Shown here in pieces: positions 13,574 to 22,739 of a DNA stretch of 25,459 nucleotides. Below the pieces are notes generated by a model that worked only from the letters and a program-made list of their open reading frames with translations, searched no databases and was not told the origin of the DNA. Made by a program: the position numbers and the translations under genes. The stretch is from Sulfurirhabdus sp043759595 (GTDB lineage Bacteria > Pseudomonadota > Gammaproteobacteria > Burkholderiales > SMCO01). How positions within the stretch are numbered: the stretch's first letter is position 1; each line of letters begins with the position of its first letter. The stretch spans positions 1-25,459 of the forward strand of contig JAYVLG010000154.1 in assembly GCA_043759595.1 (NCBI GenBank). Reading direction: 5' to 3'.

Positions 13574-14485
13574 ATGAAATTCTCGACTAAACAGTATTGG
13601 ATGCTGACTTTAAGTGCATTGATTTTATTTTCTGGTTGCACCAGTGTTAGCTCTTTCCCGTCTATAGCTCGACCCGGTGACACAGTATCCGTAATGATTG
13701 GAGGATCAGAGAAAGCTCGAAAAACTGATTTAAGCGTAACATTTACTGATGCGGGTGGAAACGTTTGGGATTTACAGGCCTTAGGACTTGTTCGCTCTGT
13801 CTTTAATCTACGTACTGACGGTCGTGCTTATGGACAGCATTATTCATCATTCCTAAATAGTGTCTGGTCTTGGACATACGGTCATGAGCCCTTACAGACT
13901 ATGTTAGTGGCAGACTTACCATCCAAAGTATCGACAGGCAACGGAAACTTGAGCATCTCTATGAATAACATAGATGACAATAGCTCTGGAGTCAGCAGTC
14001 CTTATAACATCAAGCTAGAAGTTATACCCGGAATAGGAACTCCCGAAAATTTTAAGACTCGCAACGTAAATGGAACTTCACCTGTTGACTTCAGTCAGCT
14101 AGAGGCAGCCCCCCACGCAAAGGTAATCTTTGGAAGTGGTTCAATATTTATAGGGGCTGCTTCTCTAGTAATAGATTTCAACGAAACTATTTTAAACCCA
14201 AGCGACCTTAATATTTATACCCCCGAATCAGAAGTCCGAGGAAGCATTGGCATTTCTGGCGCTTTCGGCGCAACACAACGGATGATTTACTGGCATCAAG
14301 ACGGCCAAAAACTTTTCGTAGACATCATTGCCCCTCAAGGTATCGATCCAAAATATTTACAATTCTTCGTAGTGCACCCTCGAGGACTTTCAGGCTCTCC
14401 AGCCTTTAACATTATTAGTTCGAAGGTTTATGATACCAGCGGAAGTGTTATTTCGTTGCAACCAACATTAACTTATTTTCCATAA
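13574..14485 (+). CDS. Lipoprotein of unknown function, downstream of the subtilase
   Basis: Predicted lipoprotein of 303 aa. It begins MKFSTKQYWMLTLSALILFS followed by GC; the lipobox is FSGC with Cys22. ATG 13574 has AAAGGG just upstream. The protein is rich in beta-prone and Ser/Gly stretches and shows no domain I recognise. Short landmarks are DTVSVMIGGSEKARKTDLSV, LVIDFNETILNPSDL and VDIIAPQGIDPKYLQFFVVH. It starts 10 bp after the subtilase stop, so the two are probably cotranscribed. The product may be a partner, inhibitor or substrate of the protease, but this is inference from position only. No terminator was found before the convergent parC gene, whose end lies 56 bp away. Confidence 0.7.
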   Translation: MKFSTKQYWMLTLSALILFSGCTSVSSFPSIARPGDTVSVMIGGSEKARKTDLSVTFTDAGGNVWDLQALGLVRSVFNLRTDGRAYGQHYSSFLNSVWSWTYGHEPLQTMLVADLPSKVSTGNGNLSISMNNIDDNSSGVSSPYNIKLEVIPGIGTPENFKTRNVNGTSPVDFSQLEAAPHAKVIFGSGSIFIGAASLVIDFNETILNPSDLNIYTPESEVRGSIGISGAFGATQRMIYWHQDGQKLFVDIIAPQGIDPKYLQFFVVHPRGLSGSPAFNIISSKVYDTSGSVISLQPTLTYFP

Positions 14486-14541
14486 TCAATATCCATTGCT
14501 ACACATAAACTAATCAAAAGTAAGAGCAATTAATAACAAGC

Positions 14542-16959
14542 TTATTTAGATATAGGGGTCGCTGACACCTCTTCCACTTTTAAGTTTAGTAAATTTCCCT
14601 TACGTGCGCGTTTGCTTATTTCAAACAGTGGCGCCTCCTCTATAACGCGGCCTCGCCTGACACCCTTTGCAGTAAGCAAATCGTCAAAAACACAAACCAG
14701 TTTTAATGACTCCTGATTTCCCAGGCCCATTAATATCACACCTCTGCCTTTCGGAATTTCCTTGATTTCACCTATCGGGAACACAAGCAACTTATCACTG
14801 CTTGATACGCAAGCTACATAACGTTGTGAGTCTTGCAAACCACTTGGTAGCAATACCGGGGACAACACTTTCTCTCCACCCTCAAGTGTCATGAGCAGTT
14901 TTCCTGCTTTCTGGCGCGTGAGCATTTCAGAAACTTTGGTGATAAAGCCATATCCGCCAGAATTTGATAGCAGAACTCTATCTTCTGGTTGGCCGGTCAT
15001 AATGCTGACTATGCTGGTGCCTGCCTGTAAGCCGACTACTGAAGGGGCTGGTACGCCATCTCCTTTTCCACCGGGAATTTGTGAGGCGATCAGTGTGAAG
15101 GAACGACCATCTGAACTGAGCAGAATGAGCGAATCTGGTGATCGGCATTCTATTGAGGCGAACAGCTTATCCCCCTCTTTAAAGGATAGCGTGGAGATAT
15201 CAATGCCGTGCCCCTGGCGTTGTCTGAGCCAGCCTTTGTCGGACAGGATAATGGTAACGGGTTCGTCCAGTACAGCGGCTTCGGACAACGAGGCGCGTTT
15301 TTCTGTCTGGATCAGTGTGCGCCGATCATCGCCGAATTTCTTGGTATCTTCGCGGATTTCTTTCGCTACCAGGGTTCTCATTTTAGCAGGACTGGCCAGG
15401 ATGGCTTCCAGCTTTGTGCGCTCTTTCATCAGCTCGGCAATTTCTTGCTCGATCTTGATACCTTCCAGTCTCGATAATTGACGCAGGCGGATTTCAAGGA
15501 TGTCATCGGCTTGCCTGTCAGAAAGCGCGAATCGCTCTATCAGGGCTGATTTTGGCTCATCGGATTGACGGATTATCCGGATTACTTCATCAATATTCAG
15601 GAAGACAATGTGCCTGCCTTCAAGAATATGTATACGGTCATTTACTTTTCCTAGTCGGAATTTCAGGCGTTTTTCAACTGTTGCCACCCTGAACTGGCAC
15701 CATTCAGTAAGAATCGTGAACAACGATTTCTGCATCGGGTTGCCATCCAGCCCCACTTGTACCAGATTGAAGGAAACAGTGGTTTCCAGACTGGTGTAGG
15801 CGAGCAATGTGCGCGCGAATTCATCCCGGTCGATGCGAGAACTTTTGGGTCCGAACACGATACGTACTGACTGTTCTTTATCTGATTCATCACGGGCAGT
15901 ATCGAGCAGGGACAACAGCAAGGTTTTTGTCTGTGTTTGCCCTTGATCGATGGTCTTTTTCCCCATTTTTGGCTGGGGATTGGTGAGTGTTTCGATTTCT
16001 GACAGTACCTTCGCAGCAGAAGCACCGGGAGGTAGCTCAGTTATGACCATCTGCCATTGTCCGCGAGCCATTTCTTCAAAAACATAGCGCGCTCTGACTG
16101 CAATCGATCCGCGGCCTGAGGTATAGGCGTTGCGAATATCCTGATCGCTGGAGAGGATCTGACCACCACCGGGGAAATCAGGCCCGGGAATCATATCTAG
16201 CATCTGAGCTTCGGTAAACGAAGTGGTTTCGACCATCTGGGCGGCCACTTCGCAGACTTCACGCAGATTGTGTGACGGAACTTCAGTGGCGATACCCACG
16301 CCTATGCCAGACGCGCCATTTAGCAATAAGAAAGGCAAACGAGCTGGCAATACGGTGGGTTCCTGAAATGAGCCATCGTAATTCTGCCGAAAACTGACCG
16401 TTCCCTGATCCAGTTCTGAGAGCAACAATTCGGCTATAGGTGTCAGACGAATTTCGGTGTACCGCATGGCAGCAGCAGAATCACCGTCCAAACTGCCAAA
16501 GTTTCCCTGACCATCGATCAAAGGATAACGCAGCGAAAAATCCTGTGCCATACGCACTGCGGCTTCATATACGGCACTGTCACCATGTGGGTGGTACTTA
16601 CCGATTACATCACCGACGATACGTGCTGACTTTTTGTGGGGTTTATCCCACTCATTTCCCATTTCTCGCATGGCGTATAGAATTCGCCGTTGCACTGGTT
16701 TTTGTCCATCGCGAACATCTGGTATCGCACGAGATTTAGATACAGCCATTGCATAAGCGAGATAGGCTGATTTGGCATAGGCCGCCAGTTCTTCATCAGG
16801 CTCTTCACCGCTTGGTTCATCTGATGCAATAGGTGGCACGGGAGGTTGCGCCGGTGGTTCTTCTAACGCCACGTCTGAATGGGGATCGGGCAGACCTTCC
16901 GGTTCTGCAAACAGATCCGGCGTATTGTTATCGATTGAATCCTTCATTTTATTACTCAT
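14542..16959 (-). CDS. parC: DNA topoisomerase IV subunit A
   Basis: DNA-cleaving and religating subunit of topoisomerase IV, which decatenates daughter chromosomes together with ParE. The protein is 805 aa. The winged-helix/tower part contains RAIPDVRDGQKPVQRRILYA (78-97), the quinolone-determining stretch GKYHPHGDSAVYEA (120-133), with Ser128 and Glu132 as in susceptible E. coli ParC, and the catalytic Tyr167 in AAAMRYTE. The C-terminal part forms the beta-pinwheel. The ~55 N-terminal residues are an acidic, Pro-rich extension (PPAQPPVPPIASDEPSGEEP) before the conserved core. The ribosome-binding site is weak, and an internal ATG four codons later is possible. parE lies upstream on the same strand, 175 bp apart, with a repeat core in the gap. 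Confidence 0.96.
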   Translation of the reverse strand: MSNKMKDSIDNNTPDLFAEPEGLPDPHSDVALEEPPAQPPVPPIASDEPSGEEPDEELAAYAKSAYLAYAMAVSKSRAIPDVRDGQKPVQRRILYAMREMGNEWDKPHKKSARIVGDVIGKYHPHGDSAVYEAAVRMAQDFSLRYPLIDGQGNFGSLDGDSAAAMRYTEIRLTPIAELLLSELDQGTVSFRQNYDGSFQEPTVLPARLPFLLLNGASGIGVGIATEVPSHNLREVCEVAAQMVETTSFTEAQMLDMIPGPDFPGGGQILSSDQDIRNAYTSGRGSIAVRARYVFEEMARGQWQMVITELPPGASAAKVLSEIETLTNPQPKMGKKTIDQGQTQTKTLLLSLLDTARDESDKEQSVRIVFGPKSSRIDRDEFARTLLAYTSLETTVSFNLVQVGLDGNPMQKSLFTILTEWCQFRVATVEKRLKFRLGKVNDRIHILEGRHIVFLNIDEVIRIIRQSDEPKSALIERFALSDRQADDILEIRLRQLSRLEGIKIEQEIAELMKERTKLEAILASPAKMRTLVAKEIREDTKKFGDDRRTLIQTEKRASLSEAAVLDEPVTIILSDKGWLRQRQGHGIDISTLSFKEGDKLFASIECRSPDSLILLSSDGRSFTLIASQIPGGKGDGVPAPSVVGLQAGTSIVSIMTGQPEDRVLLSNSGGYGFITKVSEMLTRQKAGKLLMTLEGGEKVLSPVLLPSGLQDSQRYVACVSSSDKLLVFPIGEIKEIPKGRGVILMGLGNQESLKLVCVFDDLLTAKGVRRGRVIEEAPLFEISKRARKGNLLNLKVEEVSATPISK

Positions 16960-17033
16960 CTGTGTTTTCTGTGGGTAATGCCAAACATATTGTGCATTTC
17001 CTTTTTGCTTGAAAGGAGTGTGAGTTTGCTTTT

Positions 17034-17070
17034 ACCCCTCTCCCTGTCCCTCTCCCACAAGGGGAGAGGG
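17034..17070. repeat. Core-only copy of the MITE-like repeat between parE and parC
   Basis: CCCTCTCCC (17048-17056) and GGGAGAGGG (17062-17070) form a perfect 9-bp stem with loop ACAAG. It is preceded by ACCCCTCTCCCTGT. The same core is inside the elements at 9702-9845 and 25209-25348. The outer GTTCTCATCCGGAAAC ends are missing here. In parE-parC mRNA it would fold into a hairpin. Confidence 0.7.
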
Positions 17071-17134
17071 AACCTGCTACTGCCTAATTTAAGAATCCAT
17101 CCTAGTCGATAAAAATAGATGCTGGCAATAGCTT

Positions 17135-19105
17135 CTATTCATCAGCCTCAACCAGATGGCCTGCTTCTTCCATCCAGGCTCTACGCGATGCAGCCTCGGA
17201 TTTTGCCATCAGTTTATTAAATACTTCCCGGACGTAACCCGTAAAATCGTCAGTACGTAGTGTCAGTAAATGCCTCGCATCCGGGTTCAAGGTGGTTTCC
17301 CATAGCTGAACTGGATTCATTTCTCCCAAGCCTTTAAAACGCGATACCTGCCACGATCCATCTCGCACCTTTTCAAGGCGTAACCTGTCCAGCGTAACTT
17401 CCAGTTCACCATCGTCCAGGCAATAAAATTTGCGTGCTGGCTTGTTCTTTCCTTGGGCTGGTACGTCTACGCGATACAAAGGCGGCTGCGCGACACATAC
17501 CCGGCCTGCGCGTATCAATGCTGGAAAATGACGGTAAAACAGCGTGAGCAATAACACCTGGATATGACTTCCATCCACGTCAGCATCCGCCAGAATAATC
17601 ACACGGGCGTATCGCAAATTGGACATGTCCGGCGTATCGTCAGGCGAATGGGGATCAACTCCCAGTGCTACAGCGATATTGTGGATTTCATTGTTGGCAA
17701 AAATGCGGTCTGCTTCATGCTCCCATGTATTCAGCACCTTACCGCGTAACGGCAAGATTGCCTGGGTATCTTTATTGCGGCCTTGCTTGGCAGAGCCGCC
17801 TGCTGAATCCCCCTCCACCAGAAAAAGCTCCCGCTCTTCCAGATTATCTGACTGGCAATCTGCTAACTTACCTGGAAGCACTGCCACACCAGATGATTTT
17901 CGTTTTTCGATTTTCTGACCTGCACGTTGCCTGACCTGTGCGGCCTTGATTGCGAAATCGGCAATCTTTTTGGCCTGCTCCTGATGTTCATTCAACCATA
18001 GCTCCAGGGGGTCGCGCACCATGGCCGTCACCAGACGCAAAGCATCGCGCGAAGACAACCTGTCTTTGGTCTGCCCCTGAAACTGAGGGTCCAGCATTTT
18101 GGTCGATAACACAAAAGAAACGCGGCTGAACACGTCATCGGCTGTAAGCTTCACCCCTTTGGGTAACAAGCTGTGATGATCGATATAGCTCTTGACAGCG
18201 TTGTATATGCCATCGCGCAAGCCTGATTCGTGGGTACCCCCTGATGGTGTGTGGATCAGATTGACGTAGGATTCGCGTACGATTGTACCTTCATCCGTCC
18301 ACGCTACAGCCCACTCTGCACCTTCACCTTCGGCAAATGTTTCATGGGATGCTGGCGCATATTTGGATAATTTCCAGAAAAGCCCATCCAGCAAATACTC
18401 TGACAATTGCGACTTGAGATAGTCAGAAAGGCCGTCCTGATAGATCCATTCTTTCTCTTCTTTGAGCTGTCCGTCTTTACCCTCGATCGCCAATTTAACG
18501 AGTACGCCCGGCAACAGAACTGCCTTGGCCTTTAAAACCCGTTCTAATTGCGCAGGCGGAATATCCCCACTATCGAAATACTGGGCATCAGGCCAAACAC
18601 GTACGGATGTCCCTGAGGCGCGCTTGGCTGCGGTGCGGAGCATGGCAAGCGGCTCAACCACATCGCCACCTGCAAAAGCCATGCGATGCACACCGCCATC
18701 ACGAGTGACTTCAACTTCAAGACGATGAGACAAGGCATTGGTTACGGAAACACCAACGCCATGCAACCCACCAGAAAACTGATAGGCCCCCCCTGCCTTC
18801 TTATCAAACTTGCCGCCAGCATGTAATCGGGTAAACACCACCTCTACGGTTGGAACGCCCTCTTCATGATGAATGCCGACCGGGATACCGCGACCATCAT
18901 CCGATACAGAAACCGAATTATCTGCGTGTAAACGGACGGCAATTACCTTAGCAAAACCGGCTAAGGCTTCATCGGCGGCATTATCAACAACCTCGGTAAT
19001 GATATGTAGCGGGTTATCCGTGCGTGTATACATTCCCGGCCGCTGTTTTACCGGTTCTAAACCACGCAAAACGCGGATTGAAGAATCTGAATATGACTTA
19101 CTCAT
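17135..19105 (-). CDS. parE: DNA topoisomerase IV subunit B
   Basis: ATPase subunit of topoisomerase IV, 656 aa, a normal length for gammaproteobacterial and betaproteobacterial ParE. The GHKL ATPase domain shows EVVDNAADEAL (Asn42), DDGRGIP (69-75) and the glycine loop GGLHGVGVSVTNALS (112-126). A transducer domain follows, with KDRLSSRDALR around 347. The TOPRIM domain starts FLVEGDSAGGSAKQGRNKDT (Glu431) and has DADVDGSHI (507-515) for Mg binding. The C-terminal SRFKGLGEMNP is conserved. It contacts ParC in an A2B2 enzyme, and parC follows 175 bp downstream. The ribosome-binding site is weak (ACGAG). No anomalies were seen. Confidence 0.96.
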   Translation of the reverse strand: MSKSYSDSSIRVLRGLEPVKQRPGMYTRTDNPLHIITEVVDNAADEALAGFAKVIAVRLHADNSVSVSDDGRGIPVGIHHEEGVPTVEVVFTRLHAGGKFDKKAGGAYQFSGGLHGVGVSVTNALSHRLEVEVTRDGGVHRMAFAGGDVVEPLAMLRTAAKRASGTSVRVWPDAQYFDSGDIPPAQLERVLKAKAVLLPGVLVKLAIEGKDGQLKEEKEWIYQDGLSDYLKSQLSEYLLDGLFWKLSKYAPASHETFAEGEGAEWAVAWTDEGTIVRESYVNLIHTPSGGTHESGLRDGIYNAVKSYIDHHSLLPKGVKLTADDVFSRVSFVLSTKMLDPQFQGQTKDRLSSRDALRLVTAMVRDPLELWLNEHQEQAKKIADFAIKAAQVRQRAGQKIEKRKSSGVAVLPGKLADCQSDNLEERELFLVEGDSAGGSAKQGRNKDTQAILPLRGKVLNTWEHEADRIFANNEIHNIAVALGVDPHSPDDTPDMSNLRYARVIILADADVDGSHIQVLLLTLFYRHFPALIRAGRVCVAQPPLYRVDVPAQGKNKPARKFYCLDDGELEVTLDRLRLEKVRDGSWQVSRFKGLGEMNPVQLWETTLNPDARHLLTLRTDDFTGYVREVFNKLMAKSEAASRRAWMEEAGHLVEADE

Positions 19106-19308
19106 TAATACTCGTTTGCATTTGTTGCGATTAAAGTTGGGTTTATTTTAACCCACACGATTAAGATTTGATTCACATCCCGGCAAATTTACCACGAGAA
19201 CCCACAAATCAAAACCTCCAAATTTATATTTAAGGTAATTCAGTAGCTATTTTATTTGGAAATACATGAGAGCAATATTGTTCACTAAATTGCCTTTTCT
19301 GACGCTGA

Positions 19309-19581
19309 TTATAATGGCCAATCGCTAAATGGAAATGGCTTAACTTCAGAATTGAACGTTTGAAAATTAACCAGTTGCTGAATATAGACACTCAAGCTGC
19401 GTCCAAAAACAAGCAATCGAGTGTTGGGCGCATTGTTAACCAGTACAAATACAAATTGGAAAAACGCAACCACGAACAGGACTGTTCCCGCAAGACTATA
19501 TAAAATACCCAATATAATCATACTCAATCCGCGACCCCATATACTGCCCTCTGATTTTTCATTCATTTCTTGTTGTGTCAC
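19309..19581 (-). CDS. DUF4389 small membrane protein
   Basis: Protein of 90 aa with a hydrophobic segment pair (LSMIILGILYSLAGTVLFVV and AFFQFVFVLVN) and the family's C-terminal ending FNSEVKPFPFSDWP. This matches DUF4389 proteins, which are small inner-membrane proteins of unknown function common in proteobacteria. The start is GTG 19581, with AAGGAG 9 nt upstream; an internal ATG five codons later lacks such spacing. It stands alone upstream of parE on the same strand, separated by 203 bp. Confidence 0.85.
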   Translation of the reverse strand: MTQQEMNEKSEGSIWGRGLSMIILGILYSLAGTVLFVVAFFQFVFVLVNNAPNTRLLVFGRSLSVYIQQLVNFQTFNSEVKPFPFSDWPL

Positions 19582-19800
19582 CTCAAATTTCTCCTTACAT
19601 TTACAAGCTACATATTTATCATAGCAATTTCAATTAATACTAAAATGCATAAGCAGAAATCACTGCCAGATCACAAACTACATTTTCATATTCTGGATAC
19701 TCTCAGGGATTACTGATACAACAGAAATGGCACTAACCAGGACTTTCCAATAACATGTTCAGCTTTACAATGCATTTTTTTTATTAATTACCATATCCAA

Positions 19801-20157
19801 ATGAAATCTAAAGATTCTGGATCGGGCGGTTTAGTCTATTCAACAGAACATGGAAAGATGTGCTCTGTCTGCAGCAAACCTGTTGCCGACTGTATTTGCA
19901 AGCAACATAAATCACCCGTTGATACCGACGGAATTGTTCGGGTAAGGCTTGAAACCAAGGGTCGGAAAGGCAAAGGCGTTACTGTCATTACTGGATTGCC
20001 GCTCGCATTGCCTGAACTAACAGAACTCAGCAAACAACTTAAAAAAAAATGTGGGACCGGTGGCACTGTGAAAGAAGGCGTTATTGAAATACAAGGCGAT
20101 CATTGCTCAAACTTGACAGAAGAACTTGGAAAGCAGGGATGGACGGTTAAAAAATAA
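19801..20157 (+). CDS. yciH: SUI1/eIF1-like translation factor YciH
   Basis: Protein of 118 aa in the SUI1/eIF1 family. Bacterial members such as E. coli YciH bind the 30S subunit and affect initiation fidelity under stress. The SUI1 domain spans ~42-117: VRVRLETKGRKGKGVTVITG, LKKKCGTGGTVKEGVIEIQG and a final GWTVKK. The short N-terminal part carries a possible zinc site CSVCSKPVADCIC (Cys21, 24, 31, 33), seen in many bacterial homologues. No good ribosome-binding site precedes ATG 19801. It has its own transcription unit by position. Confidence 0.92.
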   Translation: MKSKDSGSGGLVYSTEHGKMCSVCSKPVADCICKQHKSPVDTDGIVRVRLETKGRKGKGVTVITGLPLALPELTELSKQLKKKCGTGGTVKEGVIEIQGDHCSNLTEELGKQGWTVKK

Positions 20158-20432
20158 AAAATTCAACGTATTAATATAACCACTCGGTTCATGATTTAAA
20201 ATTCAGCAGTATCAATATCAAGAAACTCCCATTTCATAAAAAATTCATAGTTCATCCTCAATTCCCGAATATTTTATTCAAGAATGCCTTGCTCAAGTCG
20301 ATAAATAAAGGTTAGCAATAAATTTCGTCATTTACTAATGTTCAATTAAATGATCATGCTTTAAGCATTTCTTAAAGCAATCTCTCAGATTTTAGTTGAC
20401 TAGTTACTGATAATATTATAAAAAATCACATT

Positions 20433-22625
20433 ATGAATCAAAATTCCGCCCTATTACTGGAAAGACTTGAGGTAACGAATCTTCCTTCGTTGCCTCATGT
20501 TTTATTGAAATTGCTGGAAGCATGCAACCGCGATAATTCATCTTTCAAGACGCTGGCGGAAATTATCAATAAAGATACCGCATTAAGCTCGAAGGTGCTT
20601 GGTGCGGCAAATTCGGCCTATTATCTCAGACCGCATAAAATCACTGTTTTTGAACAAAAGCTCATTTTGCTTGGCCTGGATGCCATTAAGTCCATCGCTA
20701 TCAGCTCATCCGTGTTGCAAGTTTTCAGCAACATTACCTTTAGCTCGGAATTCGCACTTAAGCGCTTTTGGTATAACTCGCTGACTTCAGCTACTTTAGC
20801 CAAGCTGATTGCTCACAAAGCGAATTTCCCATACCCTGATGAAGCTTATCTTTCAGGACTGTTATTAGATATTGGACAACTGGTACTTTGGAGCAACTTT
20901 CCTAAACAGTATGCCTCTCTGCTTGGTTCATCCGAGAATGAAACTGAATTCAATTTATTGGAAACCAAGCAACTGGGGATAACCCATTACGAAGTGGGTT
21001 CATGGCTTATCAACAGCTGGAACCTGAGTTCTTTCATGTCGGATGCCGTTTTATATCATCATGAACCACAGGAAAGAATTCAGGATGCGCATCCGTTGAT
21101 CAAAATCACACGGTTGGCACACGTTTTAACTTCTGATGAATTTGACCAGGAATATCGAGACTCGCTCGCTGAATCGCTGCTTGGCATAGATGCTAAAGAC
21201 GTTGCAAGCATGGTACTAACAGCTATTGAACAAGTAGCCATAATTGCGCAGTCCCTTGATATTGACATCAACACCAATACTGAAGAAGAACCGCTTCAGG
21301 AGGCTCTGCCCGCGGCGGAAGCTTCAGAACGCAGAAAATTCCGGGCGGCAGCTGTCACCACCTCCAAAGAACCCAGAATTACAAAATCTGATGTTGATAA
21401 CCAGAAACGCCTGCAGTTAGCGCGAGAAGTGAGAGACATTAGCCTTATCGAAGGAACCAGCCTGAATTGCGGAATCGCTTCGCAGGAAAGCACTCTGGTT
21501 TCTATCCAACGCAGCTTTTATATCCTGTTTGGCCTGCAAAATGCGATGTTTTTCCTCTACGACCAGGAATACGACATCATCTACGGCAACAATATGGGTG
21601 CCCAAAGCGAACTGATTAACGAACTGGTTATGCCGCTTGAAAAAGGCAAGAATATGCTTGCCGATGCGCTATTAAGCAAGCTGCCGCAAAATTCTTTCAG
21701 TTATCAGGATGAAGGGAACCTCTCTTTAATTGATGAGCAAATTGTTCGACTGTCCGGTGCAGAGGGGATTTACTGCATACCAATGACTGCACGGCAGACA
21801 AAGGCTGGGGTAGCCATTTTTGGGATTCACAAATCACAGCTTCCCCGACTGGAAAAGCAGACCAAGCTTCTTACTGCTTTTGCCCAACAAGCCACCCAAT
21901 CTCTGGCAGCTTGCCATGCGCGTGACGAACAAACCAAACTCATCGAACTTGAAACGCTGACCGCAACGCGGGCTAAAGCAAGGCAAATAGTTCACGAAGC
22001 AAACAACCCCTTAAGTATCATGAAAAACTATATCAAGGCGCTGGGAGTAAAACTGGATATAGCTGACCCCGCGCAAGAAGATTTGCTTATACTTAACGAA
22101 GAGATCGACCGGGTTGCCAAAATCATCCGCCAGTTGACCGAATCAACTGACGCTGCTATTAACCTGACCGAGTTAAATATCAACGGCATCATTCTTGATC
22201 TGATCAGAATAATGCAGGAATCACTTTTCGAACCGAATCAAGTCAAGGTAGAAACCAATCTTGATTCATCTCTGCCACACATCATCACTGACAAGAACAA
22301 ATTCAAACAAGTGCTGATCAATCTTATCAAAAATGCTGTAGAGTCAATGAGCAGAGGCGGACAGCTGTTCATTTCCAGTCGTAACAATGTGGTCAAAAAT
22401 AAACTTAATTATTGTGAAATCATCATCAAGGATAATGGACCGGGTATTCCGCAGGAAATACTTGACCACCTTTTTGAGCCTGTTTCTACAACCAAGGGGA
22501 AAGGCCATGCTGGCCTGGGGCTCACTATAACCAAAAGCATCATCGATGAACTGGATTGTAAAATAAGCTGTAAAAGTGATATAAAATCAGGTACGACTTT
22601 CACCATACTAATACCAATAAATTAA
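20433..22625 (+). CDS. HDOD-GAF sensor histidine kinase
   Basis: Soluble protein of 730 aa without membrane segments. Residues ~14-215 are an HDOD domain (LPSLPHVLLKLLEACNRDNS, TALSSKVLGAANSAYY, LLLDIGQLVLWSNFP, HHEPQE), an HD-related fold lacking full catalytic residues and used in signalling. A linker leads to a GAF-like domain (~335-500). The kinase core follows: His521 in QIVHEANNPLSIMKNYI (HisKA dimerisation box), N box near 625-637 (FKQVLINLIKNAVESM), DNGPGIP at ~667 and GHAGLGLTI at ~692. It probably autophosphorylates His521 and passes phosphate to the REC-PAS-GGDEF-EAL protein encoded 114 bp downstream. The stimulus is unknown; the GAF suggests a small cytoplasmic ligand. The ribosome-binding site is poor. 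Confidence 0.9.
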   Translation: MNQNSALLLERLEVTNLPSLPHVLLKLLEACNRDNSSFKTLAEIINKDTALSSKVLGAANSAYYLRPHKITVFEQKLILLGLDAIKSIAISSSVLQVFSNITFSSEFALKRFWYNSLTSATLAKLIAHKANFPYPDEAYLSGLLLDIGQLVLWSNFPKQYASLLGSSENETEFNLLETKQLGITHYEVGSWLINSWNLSSFMSDAVLYHHEPQERIQDAHPLIKITRLAHVLTSDEFDQEYRDSLAESLLGIDAKDVASMVLTAIEQVAIIAQSLDIDINTNTEEEPLQEALPAAEASERRKFRAAAVTTSKEPRITKSDVDNQKRLQLAREVRDISLIEGTSLNCGIASQESTLVSIQRSFYILFGLQNAMFFLYDQEYDIIYGNNMGAQSELINELVMPLEKGKNMLADALLSKLPQNSFSYQDEGNLSLIDEQIVRLSGAEGIYCIPMTARQTKAGVAIFGIHKSQLPRLEKQTKLLTAFAQQATQSLAACHARDEQTKLIELETLTATRAKARQIVHEANNPLSIMKNYIKALGVKLDIADPAQEDLLILNEEIDRVAKIIRQLTESTDAAINLTELNINGIILDLIRIMQESLFEPNQVKVETNLDSSLPHIITDKNKFKQVLINLIKNAVESMSRGGQLFISSRNNVVKNKLNYCEIIIKDNGPGIPQEILDHLFEPVSTTKGKGHAGLGLTITKSIIDELDCKISCKSDIKSGTTFTILIPIN

Positions 22626-22739
22626 AATAATAATAAAAACAGTTTTGCGGAGTAGTAATACCAATTTCTAGGGTATTACTTTGTAATAAAGCACAATGCG
22701 AACGGGTAATAAAGCCTGCGCGCAGGGAGGATGAAAAAA

